This document shows, piece after piece, positions 18,139-27,416 of a stretch of 64,000 nucleotides of DNA. Within the stretch, counting starts at the first letter, position 1. The number at the start of each line of letters is the position of its first letter. The notes under the pieces were generated by a model that was not told where the DNA came from, searched no databases, and saw only the letters and a list, made by a program, of their open reading frames with translations. The DNA is from a bacterium (GTDB lineage: Bacteria > JAGOBX01): positions 1 through 64,000 of the forward strand of contig JAKPEO010000086.1 in the NCBI GenBank assembly GCA_029551925.1, in the 5' to 3' direction. The translations under genes and the position numbers were made by a program.

Positions 18139-19113
18139 ATGAAAGAAAAAATTATTAAAATTATTTTAAAAATAGTTTTATTATTCGCATTAGGCATCGG
18201 CGGTTATATGTATATAGAAAATATGCCATTTTCCGATGCTTTATATATGACAATAATCACAGTCACAACAACCGGTTTATACGCCGGTCAAGCATTATCA
18301 GAGCCGGGCAAATATCTAACTATAATTTTAATAATATTAGGAATAACCATATTTATCCAAAGTATCAATGTATTTGCCTCAACAATATTATTTGAATATT
18401 ATAACAATATCATCAAAAAAAGGAGATTATTAAAAATGATTGACAAATTATCCAATCATATAATTCTTTGCGGCGTCGGCGAACTTGGTTTTGAAATAGC
18501 CTCGGAATTTATCAAAAAAAACGAAAAATTTGTAGTAATAGACATAAATCCAAATGTTCGTCAAAAATTAGAAAATTATTTAGATAATCAATGTTATTTT
18601 ATCGAAGGCGACGCGGCAAACGATGATATTTTAATACAAGCCGGCATCAGCCGCGCAAAATGTTTATTAGCGGCATTAAACGACGATGCGCAAAATACAT
18701 TCACGGTATTAAGCGCACGCGGATTAAACGCAAAAATAAAAATTGTCGCGCGCTGCATATCGCCGAAATCGCGCGCAAAATTACTGCGCGCCGGCGCTGA
18801 TAAAATAATATTGCCAAACTTTATCGGCGCTAAAAGAATGGCTACGATTGCGTTAAGACCGGAAGTTGCTGATTTTGTTGATACATTATTATACGACGAT
18901 CATAATGCGACTATAAGAATAGAGACAATAAAAATTCCAGCGCAATCTATATTAATAAATAAAACATTAAAAGAAATAAAATTGCCTATGCGCACAGGAG
19001 TAATAGTAGTAGCTGTAAAATCATTAGACGGCGAATTTATTTTTAATCCAGCGCATAATACAATAATAAAAGAAAACGATACGCTTATAATATTAGGACC
19101 TGAAAAAAAATAA
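18139..19113 (+). CDS. Two-TM, RCK-domain ion channel (MthK-like) with altered filter
   Basis: A 324-residue protein with two membrane helices around a pore loop (residues 5-90), a TrkA-N/RCK nucleotide-binding domain starting HIILCGVGELGFEIA (GxGxxG) near 109, and a TrkA-C domain from about 240. This is the layout of calcium- or nucleotide-gated potassium channels. The pore loop reads TVTTTGLYAGQALSEPGKYL where such channels have TxTTVGYGD; the GYG selectivity filter is missing. It may be a non-selective or altered channel. Confidence 0.85.
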   Translation: MKEKIIKIILKIVLLFALGIGGYMYIENMPFSDALYMTIITVTTTGLYAGQALSEPGKYLTIILIILGITIFIQSINVFASTILFEYYNNIIKKRRLLKMIDKLSNHIILCGVGELGFEIASEFIKKNEKFVVIDINPNVRQKLENYLDNQCYFIEGDAANDDILIQAGISRAKCLLAALNDDAQNTFTVLSARGLNAKIKIVARCISPKSRAKLLRAGADKIILPNFIGAKRMATIALRPEVADFVDTLLYDDHNATIRIETIKIPAQSILINKTLKEIKLPMRTGVIVVAVKSLDGEFIFNPAHNTIIKENDTLIILGPEKK

Positions 19114-19193
19114 AATTAATATTTGAATTAATATCATCAAATAATTTCGATGAATTTGATAAAAAATATTGCGCTAATAACACTTAAAATTTA

Positions 19194-19222
19194 TTGACAA
19201 AAAAATATAGATATTGTATAGT
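19194..19222 (+). promoter_or_regulatory. Sigma-70-type promoter of the envelope-glycan operon
   Basis: TTGACA (19194-19199), exactly 17 bp, then TATAGT (19217-19222), about 46 bp before the epimerase start. The -35 is a perfect consensus and the -10 matches at four of six positions including the key A2 and T6. It most likely drives the six-gene operon that ends at 25322. Confidence 0.75.
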
Positions 19223-19268
19223 TTTTGTTTTTTAAATTGATTTTTATATATTTTTTTAGGATAATATA

Positions 19269-20237
19269 ATGAATTATTTAATTACAGGCGGCGCGGGTTT
19301 TGTTGGTTCGCATTTAGCAGAAACATTACTCAAACAAGGGCATAAAGTAATTATTATTGACGATTTATCTACTGGTTCGCTTAACAACATCAAATCATTT
19401 GAGAATCACCCAAATTTTACAAAATATATAGATACGATATTAAATGAAAAATTAATGGATAAACTAATAAGCGAAGCGGATTATGTATATCATTTAGCCG
19501 CTGCTGTAGGCGTGAAATATATAATCGAAAATGCCCTTAAATCATTATTAATAAATGTCCGCGGCACTGAAATAATGCTTGAATATTGTCATAAAAACAA
19601 TAATAAACCGCTATTAATAACATCTACATCAGAAGTATATGGCAAAAACGAAAATGCGCCTTTTAATGAAACTGATGATAGCGTGATTGGCTCTACTGCT
19701 ATTACGCGTTGGGGCTACGCTTGCTCTAAAATGTTTGATGAATTTTTAGCGTTCGCATATTATCGCGAGCGCAAACTGCCAGTCACAATCGTGCGATTAT
19801 TCAATACTTGCGGTCCGCGGCAGACAGGACAATACGGTATGGTTATTCCTCGTTTTATAATGCAGGCATTAAAAAACGAAGCAATTACTGTTTATGGCGA
19901 CGGCACGCAGACTCGCAGTTTTACTTCTGTGTATGATGTAGTTTGGGCATTGATAAAATTGTCAGAAACGAAAAATTCATTTGGCGAAATTTTCAATATA
20001 GGCAATAATGATCCGATAACTATTAGAGAATTAGCGGAATTAGTAATAAAATTAACAAACAGCAAATCAAAAATACAATACATAGATTATAAAGACGCTT
20101 TTTCAAGCGGATTTGAAGATATGAAATACAGGGTGCCTGATATTTCCAAAATCAAAAATTTTATCGGATATAACCCAAAAATAAAAATTGTCGAATTATT
20201 AAATTCAGTTATAGAAGAAAAAAAAACATTAATTTGA
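19269..20237 (+). CDS. NAD-dependent nucleotide-sugar epimerase/decarboxylase (SDR family)
   Basis: A 322-residue extended short-chain dehydrogenase. GGAGFVGSH (residues 7-15) binds NAD; STSEVYG and YACSK give the catalytic Ser/Thr and Tyr-Lys; the C-terminal part has RLFNTCGPRQTGQYGMVIPR and YGDGTQTRSFTSVYDV, features of UDP-glucuronate decarboxylase (UXS) and UDP-glucose epimerase relatives. The UXS-like reading would make UDP-xylose from UDP-glucuronate, but the exact product is not certain. First gene of the envelope-glycan operon; 10 bp before the dehydrogenase gene. Confidence 0.85.
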   Translation: MNYLITGGAGFVGSHLAETLLKQGHKVIIIDDLSTGSLNNIKSFENHPNFTKYIDTILNEKLMDKLISEADYVYHLAAAVGVKYIIENALKSLLINVRGTEIMLEYCHKNNNKPLLITSTSEVYGKNENAPFNETDDSVIGSTAITRWGYACSKMFDEFLAFAYYRERKLPVTIVRLFNTCGPRQTGQYGMVIPRFIMQALKNEAITVYGDGTQTRSFTSVYDVVWALIKLSETKNSFGEIFNIGNNDPITIRELAELVIKLTNSKSKIQYIDYKDAFSSGFEDMKYRVPDISKIKNFIGYNPKIKIVELLNSVIEEKKTLI

Positions 20238-20247
20238 GGTGAAGTAT

Positions 20248-21555
20248 ATGACAAACTTATCAAAAAAAATAAAAAATAAAACTGCAAAAGTTGGAATTAT
20301 TGGACTTGGCTATGTCGGACTGCCGTTAGCTGTAGAATTTGCTAAAGCAGGTTTTTATGTGACTGGCATAGATATTTCAAATGATGTAATCTCAAAAATT
20401 TCCAAAGGTATATCGTATATAATTGATGTTCAATCAAGCGATGTGGCGAGATTAGTAAAATCAGGACTTTTACGCGTGACAAATGATTTTTCTGTTATTT
20501 CAGAATTAGACACAATAAATATTTGCGTGCCTACGCCTTTAAGAAAATCAAAGGATCCCGATGTGTCTTTTATAATAACGGCAGTAACAGAAATCCAAAA
20601 ATATATCAGAAAAGGACAATTAGTAATATTAGAAAGTACGACATATCCTGGCACCACAGAAGAAGTAGTCAGACCATTATTAGAAGAAAGTGGTTTAAAA
20701 GTCGGCGAAGATTTCTATTTAGCATTTTCGCCAGAGCGCGTAGATCCCGGCAACAAAAAATATAACACTAAAAATACGCCGAAAGTAGTAGGCGGCACAA
20801 CGCCAAAATGTTGTGAAATAAGCAAATTATTTTATTCACAAGTAATAGATACGGTTATTTCAGTAAGTTCTACGCAGACTGCGGAATTAGTGAAATTATT
20901 AGAAAACACTTTTCGCGCAGTAAATATTGGATTAGTAAATGAAATGGCTATAATGTGCGATAAATTAGGTATAGACATTTGGGAAGTAATAGATGCGGCG
21001 GCAACGAAGCCGTTTGGTTTTATGCCTTTTTATCCAGGTCCGGGGTTAGGCGGACATTGCATACCAATAGATCCATTGTATTTATCGTGGAAAGCAAAAT
21101 TCTATAATTTTACAACGCGCTTTATTGAATTAGCCGACGAAGTAAATAGTTTAATGCCTGATTATGTTATTTCAAAAATTTCGCAAGCGCTTAATGACGC
21201 AAAAAAATGTATCAACGGTTCAAAAATATTAGTAATGGGCATAACATATAAAGCAAATATCAGCGATATGCGCGAATCACCAGCAATTACAATTATTGAA
21301 AAATTAGAAAAACAAAAAGCGGTAATTTCATATAATGATCCTTTTGTGCCTGAAGTGGTAATTGACAATAAATTATATCATTCTGTATCGCTTGATAAAA
21401 ACATCATAAAAAAATTTGATTTAGTTGTTATTACTGCAGGACATTCTGTATATAACTGGTCCAAAATTTTGACTGATGAACAGATTATCGTTGTTGATAC
21501 GCGCAATGCTCTTAAAAACGAGAAAAAAATAAAATGCAAATTGTATAAAATTTAA
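20248..21555 (+). CDS. UDP-sugar 6-dehydrogenase (WbpA/WecC-like)
   Basis: Oxidises a UDP-N-acetylhexosamine or UDP-hexose to its uronic acid with two NAD. About 435 residues: N-terminal NAD domain VGIIGLGYVGLPLAVEFAK, ESTTYPGTTEE, the middle domain with AFSPERVDPGNKK and the catalytic-loop segment PGPGLGGHCIPIDP, which gives the active Cys. It resembles UDP-N-acetyl-glucosamine/mannosamine dehydrogenases more than UDP-glucose ones. The ATG at 20248 is preferred to the GTG at 20239, because the GTG lies inside the ribosome site GAGGTGA. Confidence 0.92.
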   Translation: MTNLSKKIKNKTAKVGIIGLGYVGLPLAVEFAKAGFYVTGIDISNDVISKISKGISYIIDVQSSDVARLVKSGLLRVTNDFSVISELDTINICVPTPLRKSKDPDVSFIITAVTEIQKYIRKGQLVILESTTYPGTTEEVVRPLLEESGLKVGEDFYLAFSPERVDPGNKKYNTKNTPKVVGGTTPKCCEISKLFYSQVIDTVISVSSTQTAELVKLLENTFRAVNIGLVNEMAIMCDKLGIDIWEVIDAAATKPFGFMPFYPGPGLGGHCIPIDPLYLSWKAKFYNFTTRFIELADEVNSLMPDYVISKISQALNDAKKCINGSKILVMGITYKANISDMRESPAITIIEKLEKQKAVISYNDPFVPEVVIDNKLYHSVSLDKNIIKKFDLVVITAGHSVYNWSKILTDEQIIVVDTRNALKNEKKIKCKLYKI

Positions 21556-21576
21556 TAATGATTTTACAATATATTA

Positions 21577-22668
21577 ATGTTTGATTATTTAGAAGTATTA
21601 TTAGATTATTTCAAAAGATATAAATTCTTATATAACTATGGTTTGATTCCGAGCGCTGTATGTGCGTTTATTTGCGCTATAATATCAACGATAATAGTAA
21701 AGAAAATCGCGGTTTTTTTTAATATTGTAGATATTCCAAACGCCAGAAAAATCCATACTAAACCAATACCATTATTAGGCGGAATAGCGATATTTTCTGG
21801 CTTTATAATTTCTCTGTTATTTTATAATTACAAATACGGCGCTTTGATAATATTCGATTTCAAATTTATAATTATTTTAGCTACTGCGGTTTTTATGCTT
21901 ATTATCGGAATAATAGACGACATAAAACATTTAAAACCGCTGACCAAATTAATATGTCAAATAATCGCAGCGATTATAGTCGTATTTATTGCAGGAGTAA
22001 AAATTGATTTTTTTCGCTATAATATTATTAATCTAATTATAACTATTTGTTGGATTGTTATAATTACTAATTCTTTTAATTTATTAGACAATATGGACGG
22101 CTTATCAGCAGGCATTGCGGCAATATCATTATTTTTATTTTTTATAATTGCCATCACTCAAAATGAATATAATAATGCTTTAATATGTTTATTGTTGAGT
22201 TTCAGCGCTGCCGGTTTTCTTTTATTCAACTATAATCCTGCTTCTATATTTATGGGGGATGGCGGCAGTTTATTTTTAGGTTTTTTTGTGTCTGTTATTG
22301 CTATCAATAATAGTTATCTTAAATTCTCGCTATTAACGCGGCTGCCAATATTAATACCTGTATTGGTTTTGTTCATTCCGCTATACGATACGCTGTCAGT
22401 TATCTTTATTCGCAGAAAATTAGGAATATCTATATTCAAAGCAGATAAACGGCATTTTTCACATAGATTAGTAAATTTAGGGCTCTCGCAACGCGCCGCT
22501 GTATTAATAATATATTTAGCGACTTTATCAACAGGTATAACTGCTACATTATTAACAAAATTAACGCTCATTGACGCCATAATAATTATTCTACATACAT
22601 TTATGGTATTCGGTATAATAGCTATTCTTGAATGGTATAGTTTCAAAAAAAATGATAATAATATATAA
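21577..22668 (+). CDS. Polyprenyl-phosphate HexNAc-1-phosphate transferase (WecA/TagO type), copy 1
   Basis: An integral membrane enzyme that starts a lipid-linked glycan by moving a sugar-1-phosphate from its UDP donor to undecaprenyl phosphate. 363 residues and about ten hydrophobic helices. IIGIIDDIKHL carries the Asp-Asp pair, NLLDNMDGLSAG the second motif, NYNPASIFMGDGGSLFLG the third, and RHFSHRLVNLG the His motif. Within the glycan operon it would supply the first sugar. A second member of the family is at 54928-55992. Confidence 0.9.
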   Translation: MFDYLEVLLDYFKRYKFLYNYGLIPSAVCAFICAIISTIIVKKIAVFFNIVDIPNARKIHTKPIPLLGGIAIFSGFIISLLFYNYKYGALIIFDFKFIIILATAVFMLIIGIIDDIKHLKPLTKLICQIIAAIIVVFIAGVKIDFFRYNIINLIITICWIVIITNSFNLLDNMDGLSAGIAAISLFLFFIIAITQNEYNNALICLLLSFSAAGFLLFNYNPASIFMGDGGSLFLGFFVSVIAINNSYLKFSLLTRLPILIPVLVLFIPLYDTLSVIFIRRKLGISIFKADKRHFSHRLVNLGLSQRAAVLIIYLATLSTGITATLLTKLTLIDAIIIILHTFMVFGIIAILEWYSFKKNDNNI

Positions 22669-23542
22669 TCTTTTCATTCTTGCGAGACCTAAACAATGGC
22701 TCAAAAATATTTTTGTTTTTGCAGCTTTGATTTTTGCTGTAAAATTTTTTGATTTATCCGCTATATTAAAAACAATTTTGGGATTTATAGCATTTTGTTT
22801 GACTTCAAGCAGTATCTATATAATTAATGATATATGCGACAAAGAAAAAGATAGATTACACCCCCAAAAAAAAAATCGACCACTTGCAGCGGATAAAATA
22901 TCAGTCAATCAAGCATTAATTTTTTCGATTGTTTTATTAATAATCGGATTAATTATCGGCTATTTAGTTAGTCCTACCACCAAATATTTTCTATATTCAT
23001 TATTATTCTATTTTGCTATTACTTGCGCTTATTCGTTTTATCTAAAAAATTTTGTGATATTAGATGTAATAATTATCGCTATCGGCTTTGTCATTCGCGC
23101 AATTGCTGGCGCTTTTATTATTAATGTAGAAATATCGAACTGGCTGTTGCTTTGTTCATTTTTACTGGCATTATTAATAGGTTTTGGCAAGCGGCGCAAT
23201 GAATTAATTACATTAGGCGAAAATGCTAATAGTCACAGAAAAAATTTAAAAGAATATACGACGACAATAACAGATTATTTTATTTTAATAATTTCAAGCG
23301 CCGCAATTATAGCGTATTCGTTGTATTGTATGTCAGAACGCACGCGTCAGCAATTTCACACAGACAATTTAAAATATACTATTCCATTTGTAGTATATGG
23401 AATATTACGATATATTTATATCATCATTTATAATAACGAAGGCGGCGAACCCGAAAATTTATTATTAAAAGATAAAGGTCTGCTTATAAATTTTTTATTG
23501 TGGACAATCTCAATTATTTTAATTATTGCATTATATAGATAG
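22652..23542 (+). CDS. UbiA-family phosphoribosyl/prenyl transferase (DPPR synthase-like)
   Basis: A membrane prenyltransferase of about 296 residues. The motifs NDICDKEKDR (NDxxDxxxD) and GFGKRRNEL are those of the decaprenyl-phosphate phosphoribosyltransferase branch (Rv3806c-like), which moves phosphoribose from PRPP to a polyprenyl phosphate for arabinan-type glycans, and differ from quinone-pathway UbiA. ATG 22652 is chosen; a TTG eight codons earlier would lie deeper in the wecA-like gene. Neighbours are glycan and lipid-carrier genes, not quinone genes. The exact lipid and sugar are inferred. Confidence 0.82.
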   Translation: MIIIYNLFILARPKQWLKNIFVFAALIFAVKFFDLSAILKTILGFIAFCLTSSSIYIINDICDKEKDRLHPQKKNRPLAADKISVNQALIFSIVLLIIGLIIGYLVSPTTKYFLYSLLFYFAITCAYSFYLKNFVILDVIIIAIGFVIRAIAGAFIINVEISNWLLLCSFLLALLIGFGKRRNELITLGENANSHRKNLKEYTTTITDYFILIISSAAIIAYSLYCMSERTRQQFHTDNLKYTIPFVVYGILRYIYIIIYNNEGGEPENLLLKDKGLLINFLLWTISIILIIALYR

Positions 23543-23550
23543 GGAATGAT

Positions 23551-24651
23551 ATGAAAAAATATTTTAAATTAATATTCGGAATTTTAATTAGCATATTTTT
23601 TATATATCTTTCAATGAAAAATGTTGATTTTATAGAAGTATGGAAATCATTCAAACAAGTAAATTTTCTATATTATCTTTTAATAGCGCCTTTGTATTTA
23701 TCTGTATATTATTTAAAAACATTGCGCTGGAAAATATTATTGCACCCTTTAAAAAAAATTAGTTTTAGAAATTTATATCCGATTATTTGGATTTCATTTA
23801 TGTTATTAATAATTCTGCCCGCGCGATTAGGCGAATTTGCGCGCGCTTATCTGATTGGCGATAAAGAAAAAATCAGCAAAACCAGCGCATTTTCAACTGT
23901 AGTGATTGAACGAATATTAGACGGCTGCGCTTCGATATTGTTATTTCTAATCGCCGTGATAATTTCTCCGCAAAGCGCATTGGCAAAAATAACATTTGAA
24001 AATATGCCGGCGCTCTCAAGGACCAGCGAATTTCTATTCGGCTTTTTTTTTGAAATCGCTAAAAATTCGAATAACACAATAGACCTATCATTTCCAATTA
24101 TAAATTTAGTATATTTAGTTTCAATTTTTTATATTGCCGCTTTAATGTTTGTTGTGCTTTTAAAAATATTCAAAACGCATACGATAGCAATTACTTTAAA
24201 ATTTTTGTTTTTCTTGCCAAAAAAAATAAAGCAAAAAGTAGAAAAAATATTATTATCATTTATTCAAGGATTAGAAGTCTTTTCAAATTTTAAATCATTA
24301 TTGAATTCAATATTATATTCGCTGTTAATATGGTTTATTTGCGGACTTTATACTTATTTGATGGTTTTGAGTTTTGGTATAAAAATAGATTTTTATATAG
24401 CATTCATAATTTTAGGATTTACTATTATCGGAGTAATGATACCGGCTGCGCCCGGATTTATCGGCACTTATCATTATATGACAATGATAGCGTTCAAATA
24501 TTATTCAATAGCAAACTCGAATCTTGCCGCAAGTTTTGCGTGGGTGTCTTGGGCTATTGGCACGCTGCCGATAATATTAGGCGGATTATATTATCTAAAA
24601 AAAGAAAAACTTACAATAAAAAGTATTAAGGAACATTCGCAGGAAATATGA
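23551..24651 (+). CDS. Lysylphosphatidylglycerol synthetase TM-region/flippase-like protein
   Basis: A 366-residue multi-pass protein of the UPF0104/LPG_synthase_TM family (MprF N-terminal part without the synthetase). The diagnostic patch LLIILPARLGEFARAYLIG (about 87-107) is followed by ERILDGCASILLF, and the second half has VMIPAAPGFIGTYHY. Members act as flippases or in lipid-linked sugar handling. Here it lies between the UbiA-like gene and a HAD phosphatase whose start overlaps its stop (ATGA), so it could move the lipid-linked pentose across the membrane; this is inference. Confidence 0.85.
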   Translation: MKKYFKLIFGILISIFFIYLSMKNVDFIEVWKSFKQVNFLYYLLIAPLYLSVYYLKTLRWKILLHPLKKISFRNLYPIIWISFMLLIILPARLGEFARAYLIGDKEKISKTSAFSTVVIERILDGCASILLFLIAVIISPQSALAKITFENMPALSRTSEFLFGFFFEIAKNSNNTIDLSFPIINLVYLVSIFYIAALMFVVLLKIFKTHTIAITLKFLFFLPKKIKQKVEKILLSFIQGLEVFSNFKSLLNSILYSLLIWFICGLYTYLMVLSFGIKIDFYIAFIILGFTIIGVMIPAAPGFIGTYHYMTMIAFKYYSIANSNLAASFAWVSWAIGTLPIILGGLYYLKKEKLTIKSIKEHSQEI

Positions 24652-25322
24652 GCAAAAAATTATTATTATTTGATGTTGACGGCACATTAGTAAAATTAGA
24701 CGGCGCTGGTTTACGCGCGCTTGACAAAACTTTTTTTAAAATTTTCGGCATCAAAGACGCGGTATATAAAGTAAATTTTTACGGCAAGACAGACCCGAAA
24801 ATTTATGAAGATATAATGACTATCGCAAATCTGCCGCTAAAACTATTAGACGAAAAAAAAAAGGAAATTTACGAAAAATACATTTATCATTTAAAATATG
24901 AAATCAGTATATTTCCGCATAATCCAGTCATCACAAATGTAATAGAATATCTTGAAAAAATAACAAATAATGACAATTATATTATCGGATTATTAACAGG
25001 CAATATAGAAGCCGGCGCTTATATAAAAATCGGACGGTGGGATTTGACTAAATATTTTTCGTTTGGCGCATTCGGCAGCGATTCCAAAATTCGTTCAGAA
25101 TTAGTAAATATTGCGGTTGCGCGCGCAAAAAAAAAATTTAATATTCAGCATTTTGACAAAGATAATATTTTTATTATCGGCGATACTCCGCTTGATATTC
25201 AATGCGCGAAAGATAATAATGTCAAAGCGGTTGCAGTAGCGACCGGCAAATATTCAATTGGCGAATTAAAAGAATATCAGCCGGATATTCTTATTAATTC
25301 GCTAATCGAACTTGACATTTAA
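24648..25322 (+). CDS. HAD-family phosphatase (phosphoglycolate phosphatase-like)
   Basis: A 224-residue cytoplasmic HAD hydrolase with motif I LLLFDVDGTLVK (nucleophile Asp near residue 8), motif II GLLTGN, motif III Lys in the SDSKIR region, and motif IV IIGDTPLDIQCAKDN. It resembles Gph/PPase subfamilies; the substrate is unknown. Translationally coupled (ATGA) to the flippase-like gene and downstream of the DPPR-synthase-like gene, so a phosphate-removing step in lipid-pentose synthesis is possible. It converges on acn with a 4-bp overlap of stops. Confidence 0.85.
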   Translation: MSKKLLLFDVDGTLVKLDGAGLRALDKTFFKIFGIKDAVYKVNFYGKTDPKIYEDIMTIANLPLKLLDEKKKEIYEKYIYHLKYEISIFPHNPVITNVIEYLEKITNNDNYIIGLLTGNIEAGAYIKIGRWDLTKYFSFGAFGSDSKIRSELVNIAVARAKKKFNIQHFDKDNIFIIGDTPLDIQCAKDNNVKAVAVATGKYSIGELKEYQPDILINSLIELDI

Positions 25323-27220
25323 TTTTTCTGCGATGCTACAAATTTCAATACTCCGCCGGCTTTAATCATCAGCGCTTCGCGTTTTGTTAAATCGTGTTTA
25401 GCTGAAATAGTAGAATTTTTAGTAATATTTTTTATTGTTACACTATAATTCTCAACTAAATCAGTAACATCTATTTCCAAAATATCGTCTTTATCAATTA
25501 AATCAGTATTGCATATTATAGGGACAATACCGGTATTAATTAAATTCGAGCGGTGAATACGAGCAAATGATTTTGCTAATACTGCCTGAATGCCTAATTC
25601 GTTCGGAGCGAGCGCAGCGTGTTCGCGCGATGAGCCCTGTCCGTAATTTTCGCCGCCAATAATAAATCCGCCGTTATTTTCACGGCAGCGTTTCGGAAAT
25701 TCTGCATCAATATAATAAAAAACAAACTCAGAAATTTTGGGCAGATTACTGCGCAAATGTTGTGTTAATGGACCAGCCGGCAGAATATCATCAGTCGAAA
25801 TACCGTCGCCTACTTTAATTAATGCTGTCCCTTTTAAAATATTAGGCAGCGGCTGATTTTGTTTGAGCGCCGCGATATTAGGTCCGCGCAACACTTCGCG
25901 GCTGTCTTCAAACGGCTGCACTATAAGCGAATCGTCAATTACAAAACTTTCAATTTTTATTTCTGGAATAGTATATTTCCGCGGGTCTGCAATTTTTCCT
26001 TCAAGCGCTGAGGCCGCGGCTATTTCCGGACTGCATAATGCAATGCGGCAATCTTTGCTGCCGCCACGACCGAACCAGTTGCGATTAATAGTCCGCAAAC
26101 TCAAATGATGATAGCCCGGCACAAATCCTACTCCTATACAAGCATTACAGCCCGGGTCTATTATCCGCGCGCCGGCATCAATTAATTTCTTGATGCTGCC
26201 GTCATTCATCAAAGTTTGTAAAACTTGTTTAGAGCCAGGCGATACGATAAAATCAATATTTTTACTTATTTTTTTGCCTGCTACTATTTCTGCCGCTATT
26301 TTTAAATCATACACGCTGCCGTTTGTGCAAGATCCGATAAATACTTGGTTTATGGGAGTGCCTGCAACTTCATCTATTAATTTCACATTATCTGGCGAGC
26401 CGGGCATCGCTATCTGCGGAGTTAATGCAGATAAATCTATATCGATAATTTTATAATATTCGGCATCAGCATCAGGTTCAAGCGGTTGCCAATCTTTTTC
26501 GCGCCCTTGCTTTTTCAAAAAATCTTTTGTTATTTCGTCAGATGGAAATAAACTCGTAGTAGCGCCTGTTTCCGCCCCCATATTAGTAATAGTTGCGCGC
26601 TGCGGAATTGACAGAGTTTTCACGCCTTCGCCTGAATATTCTAAAATACAGCCGACGCCGCCTTTAACAGATAGTTTTTTCAAAACTTCAAGAATTATAT
26701 CTTTTGCTGATACTGCTTTATTCAGTCTGCCAGTAAGATTAATTTTTATTACGCGCGGTACACGCAAATAAAAAGCGCCGCCGCCTAATGCTACTGCTAC
26801 ATCTAATCCGCCTACACCTATGCCCATCATTCCTAAACCGCCGGCTGTTGGAGTATGACTATCAGAGCCGAGCATTGTTTTGCCGGGAGCGCCAAAACGC
26901 TCATAATGAACTTGATGACATACGCCATTTCCAGCTTTTGAAAAATATGCCCCGTATTTTGATGCGATTGTCTGTAAAAATAAATGGTCATCTGATGATT
27001 CGCCTTTAAAACTTAATGATGTATGGTCGCAGTAAGATACAGCTTTTTCACAACGAATTTTGTCAATACCGAGCGCTTCAAATTCGAGCCACGCCATTGT
27101 GCCGGTACTGTCCTGCGTTAAACAATGGTCTATTTTTATTGCTATTTCTTCGCCGAAATTTATAGAATTTCCTTCGACTAAATGTTCTTTAAAAATTTTT
27201 TGCGAGATAGTTAATCCCAT
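25319..27220 (-). CDS. acnA: Aconitate hydratase (short, about 630-residue type)
   Basis: Interconverts citrate and isocitrate in the TCA cycle with a [4Fe-4S] cluster. The 633-residue chain has the LeuC-like part first, with iron-sulfur Cys in IGSCTNG (near 298) and GCNACIG, and the LeuD-like swivel domain at the end with GGENYGQGSSREHAALAP. This short type is found in many anaerobes and deep-branching lineages. AGGAGG lies about 11 nt before the ATG. It stands alone; the long 5' side (27221-27416) is a 196-bp spacer where its promoter must lie. Confidence 0.93.
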   Translation of the reverse strand: MGLTISQKIFKEHLVEGNSINFGEEIAIKIDHCLTQDSTGTMAWLEFEALGIDKIRCEKAVSYCDHTSLSFKGESSDDHLFLQTIASKYGAYFSKAGNGVCHQVHYERFGAPGKTMLGSDSHTPTAGGLGMMGIGVGGLDVAVALGGGAFYLRVPRVIKINLTGRLNKAVSAKDIILEVLKKLSVKGGVGCILEYSGEGVKTLSIPQRATITNMGAETGATTSLFPSDEITKDFLKKQGREKDWQPLEPDADAEYYKIIDIDLSALTPQIAMPGSPDNVKLIDEVAGTPINQVFIGSCTNGSVYDLKIAAEIVAGKKISKNIDFIVSPGSKQVLQTLMNDGSIKKLIDAGARIIDPGCNACIGVGFVPGYHHLSLRTINRNWFGRGGSKDCRIALCSPEIAAASALEGKIADPRKYTIPEIKIESFVIDDSLIVQPFEDSREVLRGPNIAALKQNQPLPNILKGTALIKVGDGISTDDILPAGPLTQHLRSNLPKISEFVFYYIDAEFPKRCRENNGGFIIGGENYGQGSSREHAALAPNELGIQAVLAKSFARIHRSNLINTGIVPIICNTDLIDKDDILEIDVTDLVENYSVTIKNITKNSTISAKHDLTKREALMIKAGGVLKFVASQKN

Positions 27221-27416
27221 AAAATTATAATCCTCCTAATATTTTTATAATTTCCGCAATTACCAATTTCTCAATCTTTATATAATATTTTTTTTAATAT
27301 TTCAAGTTTTTATTTTATTGATGTTTTTATAGGCGCGTGGCGATTAAAAGTTTCAAATATTTTTAACAATATAAAAACAAAAACGATTAAAAATATAAAT
27401 CTTTACAGGCAGTATT

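Noticed and set aside
22314-22646. 110-codon minus-strand frame opposite the first WecA-like gene
   Set aside because: Antisense shadow, no ribosome site, no known domain.
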